Source of the DNA: Symbiodinium sp. CCMP2592
Lineage: Eukaryota; Sar; Dinophyceae; Suessiales; Symbiodiniaceae
DNA length: 64,000 bases
Assembly: GCA_905221615.1 (NCBI GenBank)
Contig: CAJNDT010006154.1
Coordinates: 251,001 to 315,000 of the forward strand
Direction of reading: 5' to 3'
Of the stretch, positions 48,100 to 56,128 are shown one piece after another. The notes below the pieces were generated by a model. That model was not told where the DNA came from, made no database searches, and worked only from the letters and a program-made list of their open reading frames with translations. Numbering within the stretch: position 1 is the first letter of the stretch; each line of letters starts with the position of its first letter. The position numbers and the translations under genes are program-made.

Positions 48100-48730
48100 A
48101 CGAAACCCATGATGTGACGAGCCAGCTCTGTTCAAGCCCCCGGCCTGGAATCCGCTTGCGGCCGTCGGCGGGGCAGAAACAGCAGCGATGCGCTTGGCCA
48201 GGACTTCAGCGGGGCCCATGAGAATGCCAACCGTTCGCATCTTCTCCGCAGTCAACTCCAGGAGCGCGGTGCCCCTCACGTCGTTCTGCTTCAAAATCTC
48301 GGCAATGCTCTGCCCCTTGTCGCCGTAGTTCTCCGTTTCCAAGGCCGCCCGGACCCAAGAACTGACCTGCCATCCATGCTCGCAGACCCGAAGCTCAAGC
48401 AAGAGACATGCAAATCGCCTCGTCCACGCCAAACTGCCGGATCTGCTCAGCTGTTTTTTGCAGCCACTGGGCCTGCGCCAATGGGCACAGCCTAAAGGAT
48501 GCTCCAGTCCGCGAGGCTGCACGGACAGCTCGCCTGATCGAAGCCTGCTTTGGCCTGCAGGAGCCACGCAGACATGCGAAGCCCGCACCAGCAAAAACAC
48601 AAACTCCCCGAAAGTGCCTGGGTCGTCGCCTCTTCCACCTCTTCCACCTCATACTTTGCTGAGGAAGCCTCCAAACATGGACTGACCCGAAAAGACATGT
48701 GCTGCTGGCAGAGTTGAGCGTTTGGAGCAC
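48100..48730 (-). pseudogene. SAM-domain fragment, frame-broken
   Basis: At 48,175-48,375 the minus strand encodes a convincing sterile alpha motif: HGWQVSSWVRAALETENYGD, ILKQNDVRGTALLELTAEKM, then VGILMGPAEVLAKRI, matching the W..V..W, YGD, N.I.G..LL.L and GI..GPR..I positions of SAM. SAM domains mediate protein-protein or RNA contacts. The upstream frame (48,395-48,730; RPKQASIRRAVRAA, WLQKTAEQIRQFGVDEA) runs into it one base out of register near 48,400, so there is an intron boundary or a frameshift. No full-length partner is seen. Confidence 0.6.
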
Positions 48731-48952
48731 CTACATCATAAGCACCAGACAAGTTGAAGCGGGTCAGAAAGGCAAAACATGGCAAAACCTGCTTTTGGGG
48801 CCTGGAGTTGCAAAGTGCTGGCACGAACACAAGCTGACTGACAACCCAAACACCTCAAGCACCAAGGACATGAGTGCACGCCTTCTTCCCGGTAAACCCC
48901 TTCGTGGCATCTTCGACCGTTTCAGCGGTCTGTGATGGGACAGCCTGCTTTA

Positions 48953-49399
48953 GTAGCATGCTTTAGCGTGAGTCACAAGTAACGCAACACGACAAACCCT
49001 TTTCTCTTCGTTGTCTTCGGCCTCACCACCATCCAAAGTGCCATCAGCCTCAGCTCTGCAGGACATAAGCTTAACACTGAACTTCTCTCGGTCTCGGCTT
49101 CCCGCCTCAGCCCTGCGTGCAACGAGCAAGCTGCGTGCCCATATTCCTGCAGGAACCGACCTCGCTCTGGCTTGCGGATTTTGGGACTCCATGCCATACA
49201 TCACATCCCACCTTGAAAACGGCACGGCCCCCGCTCCAAGCAAAGCCCGCGCCGTCTGCGTTGCTTGCCTGAACTGCTCGCGAACACCTCTGACACTGTT
49301 CAAAGCGCCGGTCTTAGGCTCTGGCTGACACGTCAAGAACAGCGCCAGTAGCACCAGCACACGCCTGAGCTTGCGTGATGTTGCTGGAGGCCGGCTCAT
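48953..49399 (-). CDS. Putative secreted or signal-anchored protein, first exon
   Basis: A frame beginning MSRPPATSRKLRRVLVLLALFL, a basic start followed by a hydrophobic core typical of a signal peptide, then TCQPEPKTGALNSVRGVREQ and a charged region with acidic stretches (DGGEAEDNEEK). A Met 16 codons earlier also exists. No family recognised. It lies on the same strand as, and upstream of, the SAM fragment at 48.1-48.7 kb, so it might be exon 1 of the same broken gene. Confidence 0.4.
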
Positions 49400-49876
49400 G
49401 GCGGCAATCGTCCTAGCTGTCCTCTTGCTTGAGCAAAAGCACTGCAATCTCCACCTTTTTCAGTTTGACTGCTGGTTCATCCCTCCAAGCCATTATTTTC
49501 ACTGGGTGAGTTACCTCACGTATGCTTTGTTAGCCACTTCGCTTGTCTTCTTGCTGAATCAAAACAATCGTGACCTGTTTCCGCTCGGACACGCTTGCCA
49601 GCGCATCACAGATCGGCCCTGCGTGAGAATTTGTGTTGTGGTTCGTTACAAACATGACAACGTGCATATGCTTTCCTTCGGTGAGAATGTCTTGATTTGT
49701 CGACATGCCGTCCGCGACCGTGTAGCATGCCAAGTGTTTAGTTTGCAACCAACTGCAACTCAACATGCGCAGCAGTTGCAAGTGTGGCCCGGCGTGCACA
49801 GGCAACTGCTGCAAGATGCCTCGGTCAGATTCGGTCAGGGTTCTCGTCGCCGGGGATCGGTCCTTGCGGCGACCGT
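49400..49876. other. Unassigned stretch
   Basis: No gene recognised between the signal-peptide ORF and the 33-bp repeat arrays. Confidence 0.3.
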
Positions 49877-50498
49877 GAAATGTGAAACCCTGGCCGTCCC
49901 TGAAGGCCGTGAAATGTGAAACCCCGGCTCCGTGAAATGTGAAACCCTGGCCCCTCCACCTCCGAAGGCCCGTGAAATGTGAAACCCTGGCCCCCCCGAA
50001 GGCGCGTGAAATGTGAAACCCTGGCCCGCGAAGGCGCAACCCTGGCCCTTCGAAGGCGCGTGAAATGTGAAACCCTGGCCACCCCCCCAAAGGCCCGTGA
50101 AATGTGAAACCCTGGTCCCCCGAAGGCCCGTGAAATGTGAAACCCTGGTCCCCCGAAGGCCCGTGAAATGTGAAACCCTGACCCCTCGAAGGCGCGTGAA
50201 ATGTGAAACCCTGGTCCCTCGAAGGCCCCCCGAAGGCGCGTGAAATGTGAAACCCTGGTCCCCCGAAGGCCCGGCGTGAAATGTGAAACCCTGGTGCCCC
50301 GAAGGCCCGTGAAATGTGAAACCCTGGTCCCCCGAAGGCGCGTGAAATGTGAAACCCTGGTCCCCCGAAGGCGCGTGAAATGTGACACCCTGGTCCCCCG
50401 AAGGCCCGTGAAACGTGAAACCCTGGTCCCCCGAAGGCGTGCAAAATGTGAAACCCTGGCGTCCCGAAGGCCCGTGACATGTGAAACCCTGGTCCACT
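49877..50498 (+). repeat. 33-bp tandem array, forward orientation, about 18 units
   Basis: Core CGTGAAATGTGAAACC followed by a 17-bp variable segment of the type CTGGTCCCCCGAAGGC. The period is mainly 33 bp, with some units lengthened or shortened. Because 33 is a multiple of three, long spurious frames of the GFHISRAFGGP type run through it. Confidence 0.95.
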
Positions 50499-50525
50499 GA
50501 CCAAAACGCCCCCTGCGGCCTCCCA

Positions 50526-50935
50526 GATATCACATTTCACGCCCCCATGCGGCGCCCCAGGTTTCACATTTCACGCCTCCCGCGGCCCCCCAGATTTCAC
50601 ATTTCACGCCCCGCTCCGGACCCCCAGATTTCACATTTCACGCCCCGCTGCGGCCCCCAAATTTCACATTTCACGCCCCGCTCCGCCCCCCAAATTTCAC
50701 ATTTCCCGCCTCCTGCTGCCCCCCAAATTTCACGTTTCACGGCCCCTGTGGCCTCCCCCCAGGTTTCACATTTCACGCTCGGTGCGGCCTCGCGGCCCCC
50801 CAAGTTTCACATTTCACGGCCCCTGCGGCCTCCCCCCAGGTTTCACATGTCACGCCCCGGTGCTGCCTCGCGGCCCCCCAAGTTTCACATTTCACGGCCC
50901 CTGCGGCCTCCTTCCAGGTTTCACGTTTCACGCCC
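50526..50935 (-). repeat. 33-35-bp tandem array, reverse orientation, about 12 units
   Basis: The same core read in reverse, GGTTTCACATTTCACG, with different spacers (CCCC.TGCGGCC.CCCCA). Together with 49,877-50,498 it makes two arrays facing each other across about 30 bp. Core variants such as ACGTTTCACG and ACATGTCACG occur. Confidence 0.95.
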
Positions 50936-51149
50936 CCTGCGACCCCGAATTCGGCCCTTTCACACCGCAAGATTCCTAGGCCCTTGACCCTGCCTCCGAG
51001 CCAAGAGGTCGAGGACGAAGATACGAGCAGCACACGAGCGCCTGCGCAGAAGGGTCGGGGGTCTCGGGAAAGGAAGGGACTCCTCGACCACGCAGCCGCG
51101 AAAAAACACTACCGCGAAGTAACCTTTCACTACCCAGAGCATCCGATAT

Positions 51150-51430
51150 TGAATTTTTTCAAAAAATCAATAGGGTTTTGAAATTTATGTAAAATCAAGC
51201 GTTTCTGGATTTTTTCAATAGAGAACTTTTGCATGAAATTCAATAGAAGAGTAGAGTCAAAATCAATCGAGGATATCACAAAACCGATCCCATAAAATCA
51301 ATCGAGAGAGCATGCATAAAATCAATAGAGAATGCACAGTAAAATCAATAGAGAATCCAGAATAAAATCAATAGAAAATCCAGAGTAAAATCAATAGAAA
51401 ATCCACAGTAAAATCAATAGAAAATCCATA
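51150..51430 (+). repeat. AT-rich 25-bp tandem repeat
   Basis: At least six units of TAAAATCAATAGAAAATCCAG and variants between 51,240 and 51,430, degrading upstream. Strong base-composition change relative to the GC-rich arrays before it. Confidence 0.85.
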
Positions 51431-51711
51431 GTTGCAGGGGCTGTCCAACCCTTTTGGTTTGGGCTTTCCAACCCATATGCAGCCAATTCTTGGCATGCAG
51501 TTGTGAAACGAATCATTTCGTATGACATGCAAATACACACACACACATGCATACATATACATATATCTTTAATTCCTGGGCCGGGCTTCCCAACCCATAC
51601 ACACTTGAGTAACAGCACTAGACTTCCAGATCCTTGCATGCGCTTTTTAATCCCCTCACAAGGCGATCCCCATCGATCTGTTAATTAGTCCATCGTGTCT
51701 ATGACAGCTGT

Positions 51712-51950
51712 CTATGACTTTAAAACACGACGGATCCACATAAGCTCCAGCTGCCTGCTCCGAACGGCCTGTTCTGATTGCAGCTCCTCAAGCTCCAGCT
51801 CCAAGCGGTACCCCCGGCATTCAACGTGGTCCAGAAGGGTCTCCTCCTCACACTGCTCCATGAAACTCCGACACCAGATGGTCAACAGCTGCTTGGCCAA
51901 GCGGGTTGGTGCTCCACTGGCCCGAAGTTTTTGCAGAATGATTTCATCTT
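51712..51950 (-). CDS. Small helical ORF downstream of element 3, uncertain
   Basis: The C-terminal part of a 149-codon frame opening at 52,161: MEDEIILQKLRASGAPTRLA, QLLTIWCRSFMEQ, LELELEELQSEQAVRSRQLE. It is helical and acidic with likely coiled coil. The frame upstream of about 51,955 runs through the 62-bp repeat and the GGTTGG word and is unlikely to be coding. It resembles a C-terminal accessory segment of a retroelement ORF. Confidence 0.35.
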
Positions 51951-51965
51951 CCATGATGGGCGAGC

Positions 51966-52027
51966 TTGAGCAAAAATAGCTAGCACATAAAAACACCATA
52001 AAGGTTTGCGTGGCTAACTGGGCTTTC
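51966..52027. repeat. 62-bp direct repeat, left copy
   Basis: Identical over 62 bp to 52,605-52,666 (begins TTGAGCAAAAATAGCTAG). The right copy forms the last codons of the element 3 Pol frame. The 577 bp between the copies contain the coiled-coil ORF. Confidence 0.95.
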
Positions 52028-52157
52028 CAACCCATGCAATGACCATGAGTGCTTTGCCCTCGTGGCCCTATCTGTCGTCCTGCTGGGCTTCCCAACCCAT
52101 GTTTCCAACCCCTAGGCATTTGCTCCTTTTTTTCAGCTTTCCCAGTTCGAGCTGAAC

Positions 52158-52574
52158 TCAATCGGACTCTCCCCTGGCAGACGAATGCTGTGCTTGCACA
52201 GCAGACACAGCACGGTCCACCTGCTGACGAAGCTGATTCAGGGCCTCGTGAAGTTCCTGCCTGAAAGCAGCAAAGTCGTCCTCACTAACGGGGCCGTTGG
52301 CAAACTCAAAAACCGCAAAACGATTCTCGAGGTTTTCGACCTCGCCAGACACGTGCCGCAAAGAATTCAGCACAGCCTGGTTCGTGATCTCCACTGCAGC
52401 TAGTCGCTGCTCCAAAACAGAACAACGATCGTCCTGGTTCGTGATCTCCACTGCAGCTAGTCGCTGCTCCAAAACAGAACAACGAGCGTCAATGACACTT
52501 TGGAAGAAAGATTCCAGAGCAGCAAAGCGAGCAGACAATTCTGCCTCTGAATCCATGCGGCTCCGCTGGCTCAA
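52158..52574 (-). CDS. Coiled-coil protein with internal duplication
   Basis: 138 codons. Residues 10-70 and 75-130 are heptad-rich. The segment CSVLEQRLAAVEITNQ is duplicated in tandem (DNA about 52,388-52,445 and 52,445-52,490). Acidic, with no Cys-His motif. It lies between the two 62-bp repeats, just downstream of element 3, whose Pol also ends in a coiled coil, so it may be an element-derived accessory ORF. No family recognised. Confidence 0.5.
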   Translation of the reverse strand: MSQRSRMDSEAELSARFAALESFFQSVIDARCSVLEQRLAAVEITNQDDRCSVLEQRLAAVEITNQAVLNSLRHVSGEVENLENRFAVFEFANGPVSEDDFAAFRQELHEALNQLRQQVDRAVSAVQAQHSSARGESD

Positions 52575-52604
52575 AGTCCTAGCTCGAACTTAAAGCACAT
52601 GTAG

Positions 52605-52666
52605 TTGAGCAAAAATAGCTAGCACATAAAAACACCATAAAGGTTTGCGTGGCTAACTGGGCTTTC
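52605..52666. repeat. 62-bp direct repeat, right copy
   Basis: Identical to 51,966-52,027. Its inner edge lies about where the element-specific AGGAA word stops, so it probably marks the truncation point of element 3. Confidence 0.95.
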
Positions 52667-55600
52667 ACCTTCTAGTTCTCGGTCCTTGGCTTCTCTTTTC
52701 CTTTGCTCTTCTTCGTCTTCTTCCTCTTCTTCTTGTTCCTCTTGCTGCTCGTAGAAGTCCTGCATCATCTGGTTCAGCTGTTCCTTTACGGCGTCACATG
52801 TGCCTAGGACGAAGGCCATGTGTTCCTTGACCTGTTGCCGGTCTCTGTCGTTCTGTTCGGCCATTTCCTGAACCTGGTGCTTGACGTCGTAGATTTGTCC
52901 TGTCAAGGACTCTACACAACCAGCCACGTGTTCCTGGCTTTTGCGCAAACGCGCAGCTTCCTCTGTGTTCTTCCTGATCGACTCCGCGATCAAGTTCCTT
53001 TCTTCTGAAGCGTTCCTTAAGGCGGTTGCCGCCTCTCTCAAGGTAGAAAGTTCCTTGAACACTTCTTCGGTGCTTTTGCTCGAACTCGCGCTTGCTTCCA
53101 TGGCTGCTAAGGTTCCTGGAAGGTTTCCTTGACCTTCTGCTACCGGGCGAACTAGTTCCTGGATACCTGAGCGTTCCGCGAGTGTTCCGCAGAGTTCCTT
53201 GAGCTGCGAAAGCATCTCACAACATGTTGTTCCATGAGCTGTTCCTGCAGACGTTCCTAGCTCACATGCACTCGTGTCACTGCACATGCCGTCCTGCTCA
53301 CATGCACTTGCACAACAGAAAACATGTTCCTGAAAGTCTGGCTGAAACTCTTCTTCCTGAAAACAACTCTCAAGACACTGTTCCTTGAAACTCTGAATCT
53401 GAAGACTGTCTGAAATACCTGAAATTCCTGCAAACAACAAAGCTGCAAAAGACAAAGTTCCTGGGCTCTTGATCATTCTTACAACTGCTTTAGCTTGTGT
53501 TTGGGCCTTGTGTTCCTTGAGCTCTTCTCTGCCTACTGGTTCGTTCTCGCTGGTTTGAAAACCTAACCAGTGCAACAACAGTCTGATCCTTTTCGCTGAA
53601 AGGGGCTTGGTACCTATGTCGGCTGTGTTTTCCTTGGTTCCTACTGGGTGAACACTAATTGTTCCTTCTTTGTGGAGGTCTTGAAGAAAAAGGGTCCTGA
53701 TCTGCAAATGCTTGACTCTTCCTACACCTTGCCTTGTAATAATTCCTCTAGCTGCAGAAGAATCCATGTACAAGTGTACCTTGCATTGTTTCCTGGTCAA
53801 GAATTCTACTGCTTCCTTCAACAATATAGAATCTGACGCTGCTGACGCTCCTGCGTAGTACTCTGCTTCACCACTGCTCAAGCTAACCGACTTCTGGTTC
53901 CTAGAAAAGGAGTAAATGCACTGACCGTCTAGGCAAACAATTCCTGAAGATGTTGAGCGCCTTGTGTCCTTCTTTCCTGCCCAATCTGAATCGCTGAAGA
54001 CTTCCAAAAGGTGGTGTTCCTTGGGCCTTATTCCTGTAAAGTCGTAGTTACCATTCCTGATGGATTCATGGAGATTACTGAGTCCTCTAGGCGTTTTCCT
54101 GTACACTAAATGGTATCCTTCAGTTCTCGACATGTACTGCACTAGGTGGACTAAGTGTTTCCAAGAACCATGTGTTGGTTCCGACATCTTGGAGGCCAAA
54201 CCTCTCACGGCAAACTGCACGTCAGGGCGGTCCTGACTGACATACAAGAGTATGCCAACGCTTTTCCTGAACGATGCCGCTTGTTCCTGGTTCAAGGTCT
54301 GAGTGTTGTCCTGTTCCTGTGACTCTTGGGTGCACGGAGTCGGCTTTGAGGCTTTGCTGGTAAGCTTCAGTTCTTCCTTAAGCTTCACAAGATACTTCGG
54401 GTCACTCGTGATGTGGAGCTCGTGATTGTGGTAGCTGAATTTCCTTTTAAGGAATCGGATTGTCTGGTGTGACTCTCCTACCTCAAGTTCCTGCTCTGTC
54501 AAGAAGGGGCCTTCAACCTTTAGCTCGTAGGTTTCTCCTAGCTTTCCTAGCTTGGGCTCTAGGTGCCTTGTTTTCCCTGCTGCCTGAATGTCATCTACAT
54601 GCACAACAAGTATGCTGTTCCTGTCGTCACGAAACAAAGTAGGGCAAGCTTTGCTCCTATCAAAGTTCTGCTCTTTGAGGGTTCCTGCAAAATGATCACT
54701 CCATAGTAGTGCTGCATCTCGCTGTCCTGGAAGTACTCTAAGCAGTAACAAACCTTCGTTCCTACAACTAGGGTCCTGGTCGCCAAACAGATCCACATAT
54801 TCCTTCGGGAATTGACATGCACATCGCGTCCTTTGTGGGACCTGCAAGAATGCGTCCTTGACATCAATGGAGTACAGGGAATGTTCCTGTTGTAATCCTA
54901 AGATCGGGATAAGTCTCACCAACGATGCGCTCGTAGCTGGGCTGAACGTGTCGTTCCTTACTTCTGCTCCTTTGAACTCTCTCGCTACTAACCTAGCTCT
55001 CCGCATCCATCGGCCGTTCCTGAATCGCCAATCGAAGACGAATTTCGTCGTCAACCACTTTGTTCCTTGGTTGCTCTCTTCTTCTTCTGTCTCTCTCTCC
55101 TCTTCTCTCTCGAGTTCTTGCAAGGGTTTCCTTGCCAGTGCCTTCATCTCGGTGAGTCTGTTGATCTCTGTGAGCATTGCCTCACGATCCAGTTCCTGCA
55201 ACTGGGCTTCTGCAACTTCTGGAGGTCCAGAATCTTCGCTCTTGAAGATGTCTTGTTCCTCATCGGAATCGCCAATGTCCGAATATGAATCTTCCCAGAA
55301 AATGTCCTCTGTACCTGGTTCTGCTTCAGGTAGTTCTTCATCATTGTGCTCAAATACTCTTCCTACGTTGAACGGAGGGTACTTCTTCTTCGGAGAATCA
55401 ATCTTCGGGATCTTGGAACCTGTTCCTACATCATCAAATTCCATTTTCCTAAGAGGTGCTGGTCCTCTAGCTGAAAGAAGCTCACTTGCCATTGCGCTGT
55501 CTGGGATGAGTTCTTCTTCTGAGGCTGCGTCCATTTCCTTACTGCTGCTACTAGAAGACGTTGGGTCTGAAGCTGCTTCGTCGTGTTTGTTTTGGTCGTA

Positions 55601-56128
55601 TTCCTGCTCAAGTTCTTCTTCTGCTTTTCTCTTGCTCTGTGCCTGCTTCGCTTTGCTCTCTAGGTAGGTTGTCCTAGTAGGTCCTGACTTCCCTGCAGAG
55701 TCCCCGCCTTGGATGACAATCGGTCCTGCGATCGGTCCTGAAGGTGCGGAAGGTGCCGAGTCCTCGACCGACTGTTCCTGAGCTGCTCCATCCATGACAG
55801 GTGGCGCCTCTGCAATTGGTCCTGGGATATTCTTCCTGGGAATGTTCCTTGTTGCCAGTGTAGTGTGCTTCACTTCCCAAGTGTGAATTCCTACGCTACT
55901 TATTCCTTTCACGTCGAAGTGTTCCACGCAACGTTTTGCGCTACGGCTTGTCTTGATGCCGTCCATGTGCCACGTAATGAAGAGGTTGTTGTCTGTTTTT
56001 CCTAAAAACACTCCTCTCAACCAAATAGGGTCACCTTTCCTATTGGCACGTGTTCCTGAACGATTGGTCAAAACCAAAAGTGATTCGCCAAATTCGGCGA
56101 GTTGGCCCTCGTAAGGCCTTCCTGCCAT
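52619..56128 (-). CDS. Copia Pol of element 3: integrase end, reverse transcriptase, RNase H, env-like C-terminal extension
   Basis: 1,169 residues. GRPYEGQLAEFGE and WLRGVFLGKT continue the integrase C-terminus. RT runs about 355-640 with IDVKDAFLQV and active site VDD at 511-513. RNase H: D713 in FSDSDWAG, E754 in SSGEAEYY, D789, and TADIGTKPLS. After residue 870 comes an extension not usual in copia Pol: a hydrophobic segment (LSFAALLFAGISG, 892-904), a cysteine-rich segment (about 918-980, 11 Cys), then a long coiled coil (1015-1150). That order recalls envelope-like proteins of Sireviruses; this is inference only. The frame is -1 relative to the upstream ORF and overlaps it by 61 bp. The last 12 codons come from the 62-bp repeat, so the native end is lost. 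No 3' LTR found. Confidence 0.92.
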   Translation of the reverse strand: MAGRPYEGQLAEFGESLLVLTNRSGTRANRKGDPIWLRGVFLGKTDNNLFITWHMDGIKTSRSAKRCVEHFDVKGISSVGIHTWEVKHTTLATRNIPRKNIPGPIAEAPPVMDGAAQEQSVEDSAPSAPSGPIAGPIVIQGGDSAGKSGPTRTTYLESKAKQAQSKRKAEEELEQEYDQNKHDEAASDPTSSSSSSKEMDAASEEELIPDSAMASELLSARGPAPLRKMEFDDVGTGSKIPKIDSPKKKYPPFNVGRVFEHNDEELPEAEPGTEDIFWEDSYSDIGDSDEEQDIFKSEDSGPPEVAEAQLQELDREAMLTEINRLTEMKALARKPLQELEREEERETEEEESNQGTKWLTTKFVFDWRFRNGRWMRRARLVAREFKGAEVRNDTFSPATSASLVRLIPILGLQQEHSLYSIDVKDAFLQVPQRTRCACQFPKEYVDLFGDQDPSCRNEGLLLLRVLPGQRDAALLWSDHFAGTLKEQNFDRSKACPTLFRDDRNSILVVHVDDIQAAGKTRHLEPKLGKLGETYELKVEGPFLTEQELEVGESHQTIRFLKRKFSYHNHELHITSDPKYLVKLKEELKLTSKASKPTPCTQESQEQDNTQTLNQEQAASFRKSVGILLYVSQDRPDVQFAVRGLASKMSEPTHGSWKHLVHLVQYMSRTEGYHLVYRKTPRGLSNLHESIRNGNYDFTGIRPKEHHLLEVFSDSDWAGKKDTRRSTSSGIVCLDGQCIYSFSRNQKSVSLSSGEAEYYAGASAASDSILLKEAVEFLTRKQCKVHLYMDSSAARGIITRQGVGRVKHLQIRTLFLQDLHKEGTISVHPVGTKENTADIGTKPLSAKRIRLLLHWLGFQTSENEPVGREELKEHKAQTQAKAVVRMIKSPGTLSFAALLFAGISGISDSLQIQSFKEQCLESCFQEEEFQPDFQEHVFCCASACEQDGMCSDTSACELGTSAGTAHGTTCCEMLSQLKELCGTLAERSGIQELVRPVAEGQGNLPGTLAAMEASASSSKSTEEVFKELSTLREAATALRNASEERNLIAESIRKNTEEAARLRKSQEHVAGCVESLTGQIYDVKHQVQEMAEQNDRDRQQVKEHMAFVLGTCDAVKEQLNQMMQDFYEQQEEQEEEEEDEEEQRKREAKDRELEGESPVSHANLYGVFMC

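Larger units (their letters stand above)
51440..52110 (-). repeat. Dispersed ATGGGTTGGAAAGCCC word
   Basis: Minus-strand ATGGGTTGG(A/G)AAGCCC occurs near 51,470, 51,595, 52,030 and 52,097, with partial copies near 51,445 and 52,105. Unlike a tandem array, it is spread through otherwise different sequence. Confidence 0.7.

Noticed and set aside
49825-50567. 345-residue minus-strand ORF of GFHISRAFGGP repeats
   Set aside because: A 33-bp repeat keeps every frame open; several frames are equally long and none has non-repeat support.
49877-50935. CRISPR-like array with 33-bp period
   Set aside because: Spacers are near-identical to one another, the context is eukaryotic with no cas genes, and the array reverses orientation. 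It is a tandem repeat.
51712-52161. N-terminal half of the 149-codon ORF
   Set aside because: It is translated from the 62-bp repeat and the GGTTGG word; only the C-terminal helical part is possibly coding.
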